The notes: a model not told the origin generated them from the letters alone. A DNA stretch of 64,000 nt from CAILHX01 sp046155285 (GCA_046155285.1 JBJXEA010000003.1:1-64000), one strand, 5' to 3'; numbered from the stretch's first letter, positions 15,512 through 23,104 are shown. Made by a program: numbers and translations.

Positions 15512-16678
15512 TCAGACCTCACGCTCTTTCCTGTTACTCCCCGCCACCATACGGAACTCGAACAATCGGCACTCTAGCGGGCCATTAAACAACGGTGTTT
15601 TCCTTGAAGGTGAAAGCCGCATCATTTTTGGCATACGCAAATCGCTGGTCAGAAAAAATGCATTCCATCCGGCGAAATTGGCTTTTAAGGCCGAGGCGAG
15701 TTGTGGGTATAAATCACCGAGTTCATCTTCGTCACCAATGCGCTCGCCGTAAGGAGGGTTGGTAAGCAGCGTTCCAGTTACGCCTTCTGCCAATGCGGGC
15801 GCTGCGACTTGCAGGATGTTCATTTCCTGAATCTGCACCACGTTGGAAAGCCCCGCCGCCTCTAAGTTTTGGCGTGCGGCACGGACGGATCTGAAGTCTA
15901 AATCGCTGCCGAATAAGGGCATGGGCGAGGCCGGTTTTACGCGCTTTTGCGCCGCCTGCTTGATGCCGTCCCACGCTTTCGCATCAAAGTTTTTCAGTTT
16001 CTCAAAACCAAAACTACGTTTTAATCCCGGGGCGATGTCGAGCGCCATGAGTGCAGCTTCTATCAAAAACGTGCCGCTGCCGCACATGGGGTCGAGTAGC
16101 GGGCTGCCAGGTTGCCAGCCAGTCAATTTCAAAATGCCTGCCGCTAAGTTTTCGCGCAAAGGCGCATCTACACTGGCTTGGCGAAAACCGCGCTGGTAAA
16201 GCGCCGCGCCGGAGGTATCCACATAAAACTGGCATTCGTCGAAGGTGAGATAAGCATGAATGCGCACATCAGGCTCGCGCGTATCCACGCTGGGGCGTGT
16301 GCCGCTTTTTTCTCGGAATTTGTCGCAGATGGCGTCTTTGATGCGTAGCGTGATGAATTCTAGGCTTTTGAGCGGGCATTTAACGGCGGTGACTTTGACC
16401 ATGATGTTGCAACTGACATCGAACCAAGTCGGCCACGGCAGGGTAAGCGCGGCTTTGAAGATGTCATCTTCGGTTTGATAACGGCAACTGCCTACGCGCC
16501 ATAGAATGCGGGTGGCAACACGACTTTCCAAATTAGCGCGATAGACTAAAGACAAGTCACCCGCAAACCCTACTCCACCGTCAACCGGTGTGATTTTTTG
16601 TGCACCAAGTGCTGCGAGTTCGTTTTGTAATGGCGCTTCCAAGCCGCGTGGGCAAGTGGCGAAGTATTGGTTTTGCAT
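15512..16678 (-). CDS. rlmL: 23S rRNA G2445 N2-methyltransferase (RlmL/YcbY N-terminal type)
   Basis: A 388-aa THUMP-domain class I methyltransferase. The N-terminal half (CPRGLEAPLQNELAALGAQ, then a THUMP domain near residues 60-160) recognises rRNA. The catalytic half has the SAM loop DPMCGSGTFLIEAA near 195 and the N-methylation motif TNPPYGERIG near 305. In enterobacteria RlmL is fused to RlmK; here it is alone, the normal state in betaproteobacteria. It is convergent with brnA and divided from the speE-like gene by 74 nt. Confidence 0.9.
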   Translation of the reverse strand: MQNQYFATCPRGLEAPLQNELAALGAQKITPVDGGVGFAGDLSLVYRANLESRVATRILWRVGSCRYQTEDDIFKAALTLPWPTWFDVSCNIMVKVTAVKCPLKSLEFITLRIKDAICDKFREKSGTRPSVDTREPDVRIHAYLTFDECQFYVDTSGAALYQRGFRQASVDAPLRENLAAGILKLTGWQPGSPLLDPMCGSGTFLIEAALMALDIAPGLKRSFGFEKLKNFDAKAWDGIKQAAQKRVKPASPMPLFGSDLDFRSVRAARQNLEAAGLSNVVQIQEMNILQVAAPALAEGVTGTLLTNPPYGERIGDEDELGDLYPQLASALKANFAGWNAFFLTSDLRMPKMMRLSPSRKTPLFNGPLECRLFEFRMVAGSNRKEREV

Positions 16679-16752
16679 GTTGAGGAAAACTCGGAAAGAT
16701 TAGCCGTATTGTAACTTAGGCAGGCTCGCCTGCATTACAAGCTAAGTGAGCG

Positions 16753-17562
16753 TTACACGATCAAACGATTCACGGAATGCACGTTGTAATCAATCAAGCG
16801 CTTAAGAAATTCGCCAAACTCCACTTTGAGATTCGCTTCCAGCTTCTTCGCACGTTCACGCAAACTCACCAGACGCAAATCACCCGCGTGGCGCTTGAAG
16901 GCAAACACCGCGATATTGCCGGGATGGCCGGTAGGCAATATCAGCACCGCGCCGTCAAAACTGTGCTGCATGCGCTGCACATACAGGTCAAAATTCTTAT
17001 CGCTGCCCCACAGATTCACCACCAAAATACCGTCCGCGGTCAGCGCACGTTGGCAGTGGTCATAAAAGCTCTGTGAGCTCAAATCCTCCGCCAAACCTTT
17101 GCTGTCATAGGCATCCAGCATAATCACGTCGTGCGTTTCCATGCGCTCGGCGATATACACCGCGCCGTCAGCGGCGATCACCTCCAGCCGCTCGTCATTC
17201 GGCGGCAGAAAAAACTGGTTATGCGCAGCTTCAATCACCGCCGGATTCAGCTCCACCGAGGTAGTGTGTATTTCCGGCATATAGTGATGAATGAACTTGG
17301 GAATAGACCCCCCGCCCAAGCCTATCACCAGCACAGTCTTGGCGACTTTGGTGAACAGCAGAAAGCACATCATGCCGCGCGTATAGGTGACTTCCAAATC
17401 GAATGGCGCGGCAACCAGCATCGAGCTTTGCACCGTGTTGCTGCCCAGATGCAGCGAGCGCACGCCGTCCTGCTCGCTCACGTCCACTTCTGGCACGCCA
17501 TCTCGTATTTTTGAAACAAATCGCGCAATCCGGCGCGGTGCGTGTCGCATCATTCCCATCAT
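16753..17562 (-). CDS. Spermidine synthase-like aminopropyltransferase-fold protein
   Basis: A 269-aa Rossmann-fold protein of the spermidine/spermine synthase family. LVIGLGGGSIPKFIHHYMPE is the decarboxy-SAM loop, SVELNPAVIEAA the acidic ribose-binding strand, and DVIMLDAYDSKGLAEDL the catalytic Asp region. The N-terminal beta domain is short, as in the many SpeE homologues of unknown substrate, so polyamine synthesis is not assured. I chose the start at 17562; the frame extends to 17631 but would overlap srkA. It is transcribed divergently from srkA across about 56 bp. Confidence 0.75.
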   Translation of the reverse strand: MMGMMRHAPRRIARFVSKIRDGVPEVDVSEQDGVRSLHLGSNTVQSSMLVAAPFDLEVTYTRGMMCFLLFTKVAKTVLVIGLGGGSIPKFIHHYMPEIHTTSVELNPAVIEAAHNQFFLPPNDERLEVIAADGAVYIAERMETHDVIMLDAYDSKGLAEDLSSQSFYDHCQRALTADGILVVNLWGSDKNFDLYVQRMQHSFDGAVLILPTGHPGNIAVFAFKRHAGDLRLVSLRERAKKLEANLKVEFGEFLKRLIDYNVHSVNRLIV

Positions 17563-17618
17563 TTTTACTCGCTGATTTTTCAGCAGAATGATACACGATG
17601 CCCTGTACAATGAAGCGC

Positions 17619-18614
17619 ATGAACCCCGCAAATCACCCTTTCAGCGAACTTGTACCCGACACGCTATTGACCGCATTGGAGAGTATTGGGCTACGCTGCG
17701 ACGGACATCTGCTGGCGCTTAACAGCTATGAAAACCGGGTGTACCAAGTGGGCATGGAAGATACTGCGCCCTTGGTTGCCAAGTTCTATCGGCCTGAGCG
17801 TTGGACGGATGACGCCATCCTTGAAGAACACCAGTTCACACAGGAACTCGCTGACCGCGAGATTCCTGTCGTGCCGCCTCTAGCCATCAACGGCAGAACT
17901 CTGCACCACGCGCTGGGCTTTCGTTTTGCGGTATTCCCCAAACAAGGCGGCCGCGCGCCGGAGCTAGACAGCCCCGACACGCTGGAATGGATGGGGCGCT
18001 TTTTAGGGCGCATCCACGCTGTGGGTGCGCTGCAACCCTTCCAGCAACGCCCTACGCTGGACATCAAAAGCTTCGGCGAAGAATCGCGCGATTTTCTGCT
18101 GCAAAACAATTTCATCCCCCCCGACTTGTTGGAAGCTTGGACTGGCATCGTGGAACAATCCCTAGAGGGCGTAAGAGCCGCTTTTGACCGCGCCGGAGAC
18201 GTAACCAACATCCGCCTGCACGGCGACTGCCACGCAGGTAATGTGCTGTGGGCAACCTCCACCGATTATTCCGGCCCACACTTCGTAGATTTCGACGACA
18301 GCCGCATGGGGCCGGCGATACAGGACTTGTGGATGCTGCTCTCCGGCGAGCGCGGCGACCAGACCCGCCAACTCTCGGACGTACTGGCGGGTTACGAGGA
18401 TTTTGCCGAATTCCACCCGCGTGAATTGCACTTGATTGAAGCTCTGCGCACGTTGCGCCTGATCCACTATTCCGCCTGGCTGGCACGGCGCTGGGACGAC
18501 CCGGCTTTCCCTATGGCCTTCCCGTGGTTCAACACCCAGCACTATTGGCAGGACAGAGTGCTGGAGTTAAGGGAACAGGTGGCGCTGATGCAGGAACCGG
18601 CGTTGCAAGTCTAA
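17619..18614 (+). CDS. srkA: Stress response serine/threonine kinase A (YihE/SrkA)
   Basis: A 331-aa aminoglycoside-phosphotransferase-fold protein kinase, known in E. coli to protect against stress-induced death, partly by countering MazF. It shows the N-terminal lobe LNSYENRVYQVG, the catalytic loop LHGDCHAGNVLW near residue 200 and the metal-binding FVDFDDSRMGP. Starts at 17598, 17610 and 17619 are possible; the last fits the family N-terminus (MNPANHPFSELVPD). A perfect inverted repeat follows its stop. Its place in the TA cluster is notable but may be chance. Confidence 0.9.
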   Translation: MNPANHPFSELVPDTLLTALESIGLRCDGHLLALNSYENRVYQVGMEDTAPLVAKFYRPERWTDDAILEEHQFTQELADREIPVVPPLAINGRTLHHALGFRFAVFPKQGGRAPELDSPDTLEWMGRFLGRIHAVGALQPFQQRPTLDIKSFGEESRDFLLQNNFIPPDLLEAWTGIVEQSLEGVRAAFDRAGDVTNIRLHGDCHAGNVLWATSTDYSGPHFVDFDDSRMGPAIQDLWMLLSGERGDQTRQLSDVLAGYEDFAEFHPRELHLIEALRTLRLIHYSAWLARRWDDPAFPMAFPWFNTQHYWQDRVLELREQVALMQEPALQV

Positions 18615-18621
18615 GCACCAC

Positions 18622-18716
18622 CGTCATTCCCGTGCAGACGGGAATCCAGACAAGCCAGAGAAAATCATCTCACGCCGTTGATATTTGACTGGATTCCCGT
18701 CTGCACGGGAATGACG
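18622..18716. repeat. Pair of dRS3/REP-like 28-bp repeats in perfect inverted orientation
   Basis: Bases 18622-18649 and 18689-18716 are exact reverse complements (28 bp, 39-bp spacer). Each arm contains ATTCCC-N8-GGGAAT, the core described for neisserial dRS3 elements and for related repeats across proteobacteria. It lies directly after srkA, so its transcript could fold into a long hairpin and act as a terminator or mRNA stabiliser. Confidence 0.8.
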
Positions 18717-18785
18717 AAATGACACATTGACCAAAAAAAATTACGGTGTTACCTTGTTAGCACCTGAACATTGGAGCACCCTACT

Positions 18786-19064
18786 ATGGTCACCACCAGC
18801 CTCAAACTTCCCGACACCCTCAAACAACGCATCGGTATTCTTGCCGAAGCCGCCAGCAAAACACCTCACGCCTTCATGGTGGAAGCGCTGACTGAGCAAG
18901 CTGAGCGTGCAGAAAAGCGTCATGCCTTTCTACAAAGTGCTATAGAAGCTAAGCAGGAATATGAACAAACTGGCATCGCTTATGCGGCAGAAGATGTACA
19001 CAATTACCTGAAAGCAAAAATTCAGGGCAAAAACCCGGCGAAACCCCAACCCATCAAACGCTGA
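18786..19064 (+). CDS. Ribbon-helix-helix antitoxin (CopG/ParD-like)
   Basis: A 92-aa protein beginning MVTTSLKLPDTLKQRI, the standard beta strand plus helix of RHH repressors, followed by AFMVEALTEQAERAEKRHAF. I chose the ATG at 18786 because GGAG lies about 10 nt upstream; an ATG at 18771 would place that SD inside the gene. The C-terminal half is Lys/Gln-rich and would bind the ParE toxin encoded 2 nt downstream. An imperfect GGTGYTA palindrome just upstream is a possible operator. Confidence 0.88.
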   Translation: MVTTSLKLPDTLKQRIGILAEAASKTPHAFMVEALTEQAERAEKRHAFLQSAIEAKQEYEQTGIAYAAEDVHNYLKAKIQGKNPAKPQPIKR

Positions 19065-19066
19065 AC

Positions 19067-19360
19067 ATGACGGTCATCGAATACAGCCCACAAGCGCTGG
19101 ATGATATTGACCGTTTGGGGGAATTTCTGCTGGTTCAAGATGCTGATACCACCTTAGCAACAACCGACATTATTCAGGATGGGGTAATGCTGCTGGCGCG
19201 CCATCCGGAAGTGGGACGCCCGACTACAGAAAGAAACGTGAGGGAGCTGGTGATTTCCAGAGGCAACACCGGATATATTGCCTTGTACGAGTTTATTGAA
19301 GCACGTAACACCGTGGTTATTTTGGGGCTACGGCATCAACGCGAAGCGGGGTATGAATAA
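19067..19360 (+). CDS. ParE family toxin (second module)
   Basis: A 97-aa RelE/ParE-superfamily toxin. YSPQALDDIDRLGEFL is the helical hairpin, HPEVGRPTTERNVRELVI the central strand block, and GYIALYEFIEARNTVVIL the C-terminal sheet ending near LRHQREAGYE. The gene lies 2 nt after the RHH antitoxin. It shares only the family outline with the ParE at 14283, so the two modules are independent acquisitions. Confidence 0.9.
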   Translation: MTVIEYSPQALDDIDRLGEFLLVQDADTTLATTDIIQDGVMLLARHPEVGRPTTERNVRELVISRGNTGYIALYEFIEARNTVVILGLRHQREAGYE

Positions 19361-19510
19361 CACTTGATGCAGATTTAGGCTGATTGACCCTTCTGGATGG
19401 GCGCTCTATCATTCAAGCAACCTCATGGAAAACTGAGAAAAATGAAAAAACATCCGCTCGTTTTTTTGTCCCTAATTAGGACGGTTACTTATTAGCTAGT
19501 GTACACAACC

Positions 19511-20155
19511 ATGAAAAACTTTCTCGTCTCGCTGGCATTAACCACTGTTCTTGTCGCACCGCTTCCGACGAATGCACAAGATGCGACATTTCTATGGTTC
19601 GTACAGTCTATTGCGCAGATTAGTGAGTGTTCTCAATACGGTATTGAATCGCAGCAAGAATTGCAGGAGGCCTTTGCAACTGGAAGAAGCAATTCGTTAG
19701 GAAAACTCCCTCCATCATTTTGGGATTCGCTGGAAAAAGGTATTAGCAAAACTGCCGCGATCAAAGCACCCTCAACGGAAGCCGCAGAAAAATGCCAAAC
19801 GATAGTGAGTCAATATCGCAACCCAAGGTTTTCCGTCCATTTTCGCCAAATTATTGCTATTCAACTCACTGGACCTGGGGCATTGGCATGCATCATTGAG
19901 AAGCCGGACACTGAACAAGAAATAAAAAAAACTTGGTTAGCCGCATTTGAACGAAACGGAATGGAGCTATCTGAACTCACGATAGACAAGATGGCCGAAA
20001 ATGCTCGGAAAGATACAAATGGCATAGTGGCAAAATTGCGTCCGTCCGTAGCTCGGTTGGGATGCGAGGAGGTGATCATGTGGTTTTCTGTCGCTAGTTT
20101 CGATAGTCAGTTTAGTGAAGAAGCCCTCTATAACTACCTTGCGAAGAAGAAGTAG
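19511..20155 (+). CDS. Hypothetical secreted protein
   Basis: A 214-aa protein not recognised as a known family. It begins MKNFLVSLALTTVLVAPLPT with a likely Sec cleavage after TNA, so it is probably periplasmic or secreted. The mature part has three or four cysteines (SECSQYG, AEKCQTI, ALACII, RLGCEE), which could form disulfides, and a helical, charged body. A GTG at 19499 is an alternative start; no SD is clear. It stands between an RHH-ParE pair and hicB with no operon partner. Its upstream region holds the palindrome CCTAATTAGG (19471-19480). Confidence 0.6.
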   Translation: MKNFLVSLALTTVLVAPLPTNAQDATFLWFVQSIAQISECSQYGIESQQELQEAFATGRSNSLGKLPPSFWDSLEKGISKTAAIKAPSTEAAEKCQTIVSQYRNPRFSVHFRQIIAIQLTGPGALACIIEKPDTEQEIKKTWLAAFERNGMELSELTIDKMAENARKDTNGIVAKLRPSVARLGCEEVIMWFSVASFDSQFSEEALYNYLAKKK

Positions 20156-20255
20156 TAGTTAAGGTGCATACCACGTACCATTTGGTGCGGTAAGCCACAC
20201 CTTACCAATCTAGCAAGCGTAGCCGTAAATAGCGTAGCAGATTACGGAAAACTAC
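20156..20255. repeat. Short intergenic repeat cluster before hicB
   Basis: This 100-bp gap between convergent genes contains nested small repeats. GGTAAG and CTTACC form an inverted pair, CCGTAA and TTACGG form another, and GCGTAGC occurs twice directly. It ends in the TACCTACCCTACCC tract seen in common palindromic intergenic repeats. No gene is seen. Confidence 0.4.
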
Positions 20256-20588
20256 CTACCCTACCCGTTGCTCCAGCTTTTCAGACACCAGACTATTCAA
20301 ACTTACCCCACGCTGCCTAGCTTCTATCGAGAGCTTACGGTGCAAGTCTGTTCCCACACGCACATTAAACGAACCTTTGAATGGCTGCTCAGGAGCAACG
20401 CCACGTGTCGCGCACAAATCCAGATAATCATCTACGGCTGCCTGAAAATCTTCCTTCAAACTGGCGGCATCCGTACCCTCGTAGCTTATCGAGGCGCGAA
20501 TAAACTGCACTTTGCCAAACAACAAGCCGTCTTCGGCGCTATATTCCACCGAACCGGCGTAATCTTTGTATTGCATCATGTTTTTCAT
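20256..20588 (-). CDS. hicB: HicB family antitoxin
   Basis: A 110-aa antitoxin. An N-terminal degenerate RNase-H-like HicB domain (YAGSVEYSAEDGLLFGKVQF, then SLKEDFQAAVDDYLDLC) is followed by an RHH DNA-binding tail (FNVRVGTDLHRKLSIEARQ, ending SLNSLVSEKLEQ). The gene order hicA-hicB and the 4-nt ATGA overlap with hicA support the assignment. The RHH form of HicB usually represses its own operon. Confidence 0.92.
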   Translation of the reverse strand: MKNMMQYKDYAGSVEYSAEDGLLFGKVQFIRASISYEGTDAASLKEDFQAAVDDYLDLCATRGVAPEQPFKGSFNVRVGTDLHRKLSIEARQRGVSLNSLVSEKLEQRVG

Positions 20589-20833
20589 ATCAAATCCTCC
20601 TGCCGCAAAGCCTCCAACACAATATCCACTTGATATTGTTTACGAATGTTGTTTGGATGTGGCTTGTGCATCAACACTGGCGGGTGAGTGTCGCTCTCAA
20701 AGCTCACCCTAGAGCCATTGCCTTTTTGGTTTAGCACATACCCCAAACTGGAAAGTAAAGTCGTCAACTCCTGAAAAGTAAAATCGCGTGGGCGGTTTTT
20801 CAACCTTTCGAGGAGTTTTTCATGTTTTCCCAT
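20585..20833 (-). CDS. hicA: HicA family toxin
   Basis: An 82-aa double-stranded-RNA-binding-fold mRNA interferase. I chose the ATG at 20833 because the HicA fold begins there (KHEKLLERLKNRPRDFTFQE); the frame continues upstream to 20947 across promoter DNA. The family Gly-Ser-His site reads NGSRVSF, with Arg in place of the usual catalytic His. Histidines remain in VLMHKPHPNNIRKQYQ. This pattern occurs in one HicA branch, so activity is possible. The gene is divergent from ccdA across 112 bp. Confidence 0.88.
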   Translation of the reverse strand: MGKHEKLLERLKNRPRDFTFQELTTLLSSLGYVLNQKGNGSRVSFESDTHPPVLMHKPHPNNIRKQYQVDIVLEALRQEDLI

Positions 20834-20862
20834 GCGGCCATCATCCATTAACCCATCAAAAT

Positions 20863-20932
20863 TTGCAACCAAAATTAGTTGCAACCAAAACGTGGGGTTT
20901 ACACCATAAGCATTATGCGCATAAAATGCGCA
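20863..20932 (+). promoter_or_regulatory. Divergent hicA/ccdA control region: direct repeats and palindromes
   Basis: TTGCAACCAAAA occurs twice (20863-20874, 20879-20890), spaced 16 bp. Further on, TTATGCGCATAA (20913-20924) is a perfect palindrome overlapping a second one, TGCGCAT-AAA-ATGCGCA (20916-20932). The first pair lies nearer hicA and the palindromes lie just before the ccdA SD. Separate operators for HicB and CcdA are a reasonable inference. Confidence 0.5.
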
Positions 20933-20945
20933 CAGGAGGTGTGCC

Positions 20946-21197
20946 ATGACCGCAGTTCAAACCAGCCCGCTACGAAAACGTCCAGTGAATCTCACCCTGA
21001 ATGAGCAATTAGTATCTCAAGCCAAGGGCATGACCGACAACCTTTCAGCGGTGGTTGAGTCACTGTTGACAGACTATGTGGCGCAGCACCAGGAGCAGCG
21101 TTTAACAAAAATGCGCCAAGCGGAATTGACAGCTCAGGCGTGGAACACCTTCAATGAGCACTCTGGTACATTCGCCGACGAGCATTCCACCCTGTAA
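20946..21197 (+). CDS. ccdA: CcdA family antitoxin
   Basis: An 83-aa antitoxin. LRKRPVNLTLNEQLVSQAKG is the RHH DNA-binding part and the C-terminal half (QAWNTFNEHSGTFADEHSTL) matches the CcdA segment that wraps CcdB (WxxxNxEGxFADExSTL-like). A strong GGAGG SD lies 7 nt before the ATG. The stop overlaps the toxin start by one base (TAATG). Confidence 0.93.
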   Translation: MTAVQTSPLRKRPVNLTLNEQLVSQAKGMTDNLSAVVESLLTDYVAQHQEQRLTKMRQAELTAQAWNTFNEHSGTFADEHSTL

Positions 21198-21514
21198 TGG
21201 CGCAGTTTGATGTTCACCGCAATAGCGGGCAACACCGCGAGACCATCCCTTTTGTCGTGATTGTCCAATCTTCTTTATTCGACAATTACCGTCGCCGCGT
21301 GGTGGTGCCGCTGGTGCTTAAAAGCATGTTAGGTATTACCGAAAACCGCATGAATCCGGCATTTACCATTGCCGAAGTCGAGGTGGTGCTGCATCCACTG
21401 GAGATGGTTTCCGTAGCGACAGAACAGCTTGGAGAGAAAGTTGCTTCACTAACCGAAGAAGGTGGCCGCATCAGCGATGCTTTGGACGAACTACTGACGC
21501 GCTCTTGGTCCTAA
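21197..21514 (+). CDS. ccdB: CcdB family toxin
   Basis: A 105-aa gyrase-poison family protein. MAQFDVHRNSGQHRETIPFV, IVQSSLFDNYRRRVVVPLV and the NPAFTIAEVEVVLHPLEM block match CcdB. The F-plasmid CcdB ends in Trp-Gly-Ile, residues essential for gyrase poisoning; this protein ends LLTRSWS. It could be less toxic or use another contact. A shared terminator follows at 21585-21612. Confidence 0.92.
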   Translation: MAQFDVHRNSGQHRETIPFVVIVQSSLFDNYRRRVVVPLVLKSMLGITENRMNPAFTIAEVEVVLHPLEMVSVATEQLGEKVASLTEEGGRISDALDELLTRSWS

Positions 21515-21584
21515 ACAAAACAACACTCGAACCTCAACATCCACCATCGTAAGTTCCCACAACTTTTTTTGATTCACCACCAAT

Positions 21585-21612
21585 AAAAAAGGCTGCCGGA
21601 GCAACCTTTTTT
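21585..21612 (-). terminator. Rho-independent terminator of the rpsF operon (possibly bidirectional)
   Basis: GGCTGC (21591-21596) and GCAACC (21601-21606) flank CGGA, with A6 on the left and T6 on the right. Read on the minus strand the stem is fully paired (one G-U) with a UCCG tetraloop and a U-tract, so it mainly stops the ribosomal operon. On the plus strand, after ccdB, one pair is mismatched. Confidence 0.8.
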
Positions 21613-21669
21613 CACAACAGTGTTGAACCAAGCAAGTAAGAGGGTTATAAACCGTCCCCTGCTTCTAGC

Positions 21670-22119
21670 TTAGCTCTCGCCCAGCACCGACACCGTAATG
21701 TCCACCACCACATCGTGATGCAGCGCCACGCTGATTGCATGGTCACCCACGGTCTTCAGTGGGCCATTAGGCATACGTACTTCAGATTTTACTACGGTGT
21801 GGCCTTGGGCAACTAGTGCTTCGGCGATATCGTGATTAGTCACAGAGCCGAACAGACGGCCATCCACGCCAGATTTCTGGGTGATTTGCACCATCAAACC
21901 GGCAAGTTTTTCACCACGTTTGGCAGCATCGGCCAGAATTTCGCCTTGCTTCTTTTCCAACTCATCACGCTTGGCGGTGAACTCAGCTATGTTAGCTTCG
22001 TTGGCACGCTTGGCTTTGCCTTGTGGGATAAGGAAGTTGCGGCCATAGCCATCTTTGACTTTAACCACATCGCCCAGTTGGCCGAGCTTGTTTACTTTTT
22101 CCAATAGAATAATTTGCAT
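21670..22119 (-). CDS. rplI: 50S ribosomal protein L9
   Basis: A 149-aa ribosomal protein binding 23S rRNA domain V, involved in frame maintenance. MQIILLEKVNKLGQLGDVV and VKDGYGRNFLIPQGKA are the N-terminal domain; a long central helix (NIAEFTAKRDELEKKQGEIL) leads to the C-terminal domain with VDGRLFGSVTNHDI. Normal length. An AGGAG SD lies about 7 nt before the ATG. Last gene of rpsF-priB-rpsR-rplI. Confidence 0.98.
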   Translation of the reverse strand: MQIILLEKVNKLGQLGDVVKVKDGYGRNFLIPQGKAKRANEANIAEFTAKRDELEKKQGEILADAAKRGEKLAGLMVQITQKSGVDGRLFGSVTNHDIAEALVAQGHTVVKSEVRMPNGPLKTVGDHAISVALHHDVVVDITVSVLGES

Positions 22120-22131
22120 GTTCGGCTCCTG

Positions 22132-22359
22132 TTAGTGCTTGTCGGTGTAAGGCAGCAGCGCTAAGAAACGGGCGCGTTTGACTGCGGTGGAAAGCTGACG
22201 CTGAAAGCGAGCTTTGGTGCCGGTGATGCGTGCCGGAATGATTTTGCCGTTTTCGGTAATGAAATCTTTAAGGATTTCAACGTCTTTATAATCTACTTCT
22301 ACGGTGCCGTCTGCTGAAAAACGGCAGTAGCGCTTGCGTTTGAACATATCGCGTGACAT
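22132..22359 (-). CDS. rpsR: 30S ribosomal protein S18
   Basis: A 75-aa protein that pairs with S6 on the platform of the 30S subunit. KRKRYCRFSADGTVEVDYKD, ENGKIIPARITGTKARFQRQ and LSTAVKRARFLALLPYTD are canonical. The ATG at 22359 has AAGG 8 nt upstream; a second ATG at 22347 is possible. The gene lies 33 nt after priB. Confidence 0.98.
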   Translation of the reverse strand: MSRDMFKRKRYCRFSADGTVEVDYKDVEILKDFITENGKIIPARITGTKARFQRQLSTAVKRARFLALLPYTDKH

Positions 22360-22392
22360 GGTGTTTGCCTTTCAAATAATTTGTCTAATGAT

Positions 22393-22689
22393 TCAAGTTA
22401 ACTGGTCTAATTTGGTTACGTGTAGCACTAATCGGTCATTCTTTAAGCTTTTCTTGGTGAGGAATCCAAGCACTTTAATACTGTCCCCCACTTGCAGCGT
22501 TTTGGCCTTATCTGCCATTTCCGCCATTGCCACCACCGGCACTTCGCAATCCGCTTGCCGCTTCATCCCTGCCTCGTCTTGAATTGAGGTGTGGCGTAAG
22601 CGGAAGCTCACGATGGGAATGCCAGCGGGCGTGTAGCGTAAGGGTTCTAGGCTGGTGACTTCTCCTGAAAGCGTTAATTGATTGACCAC
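22393..22689 (-). CDS. priB: Primosomal replication protein N (PriB)
   Basis: A 98-aa OB-fold single-stranded-DNA-binding protein used in restart of stalled replication forks. NQLTLSGEVTSLEPLRYTP, GIPIVSFRLRHTS and QADCEVPVVAMAEMADKAKT match the family. Translation starts at GTG 22689, one base after the rpsF stop, so it depends on rpsF ribosomes. An ATG 3 nt upstream is in another frame and closes at once. Confidence 0.95.
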   Translation of the reverse strand: MVNQLTLSGEVTSLEPLRYTPAGIPIVSFRLRHTSIQDEAGMKRQADCEVPVVAMAEMADKAKTLQVGDSIKVLGFLTKKSLKNDRLVLHVTKLDQLT

Positions 22690-22690
22690 A

Positions 22691-23080
22691 TTAAGCGGCT
22701 ACCGCCTCTGGTGCTGGTACTGGCGCTGCAACTGGCTCGGTACCAACGATGGTTCTGGATTTCTCTTCCTTCATCATAGGCGATGGTGCAGTCACGGCAG
22801 CCTTGGTGACCAAAGTCAAATGACGCAGCACGGCATCGTTGAACTTGAAACCATGCTCCAGTTCGTCCAGCGTAGCTTGGTCGCACTCGATGTTCATCAA
22901 CACATAATGTGCTTTGTGGATTTTTTCAATCGGGAATGCCAGTTGACGGCGTCCCCAGTCTTCCAGACGGTGAATCGCGCCTTTGCTGGCGGTGATTTGG
23001 GCGCGGTAGCGCTCGATCATGGCGGGAACCTGTTCACTTTGATCAGGGTGAACGATAAATACGATTTCGTAATGTCGCAT
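22691..23080 (-). CDS. rpsF: 30S ribosomal protein S6
   Basis: A 129-aa protein beginning MRHYEIVFIVHPDQSEQVP, with EDWGRRQLAFPIEKIHKAHY and VLMNIECD. The body is about 100 residues and is followed by a Pro/Ala/Glu-rich tail from about residue 103, a variable extension common in S6. An AAGGAG SD lies 5 nt before the ATG. It heads the operon behind a promoter at 23173-23201 and a hairpin leader at 23105-23132. Confidence 0.98.
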   Translation of the reverse strand: MRHYEIVFIVHPDQSEQVPAMIERYRAQITASKGAIHRLEDWGRRQLAFPIEKIHKAHYVLMNIECDQATLDELEHGFKFNDAVLRHLTLVTKAAVTAPSPMMKEEKSRTIVGTEPVAAPVPAPEAVAA

Positions 23081-23104
23081 GAAGTCTCCTTGTGGATTTT
23101 AAGA

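Noticed and set aside
14923..15522. A 199-codon minus-strand open frame across brnT and brnA
   Set aside because: It is antisense to two recognised genes, begins in an intergenic palindrome and has no family resemblance.
20863..20890. Two 12-bp direct repeats as a possible mini CRISPR
   Set aside because: Only two copies, 4-bp gap, no cas genes; better seen as regulator sites.
10838..21514. The TA cluster as a superintegron array
   Set aside because: Genes point in both directions, no attC-like sites were recognised by eye, and no integron integrase is in the window.
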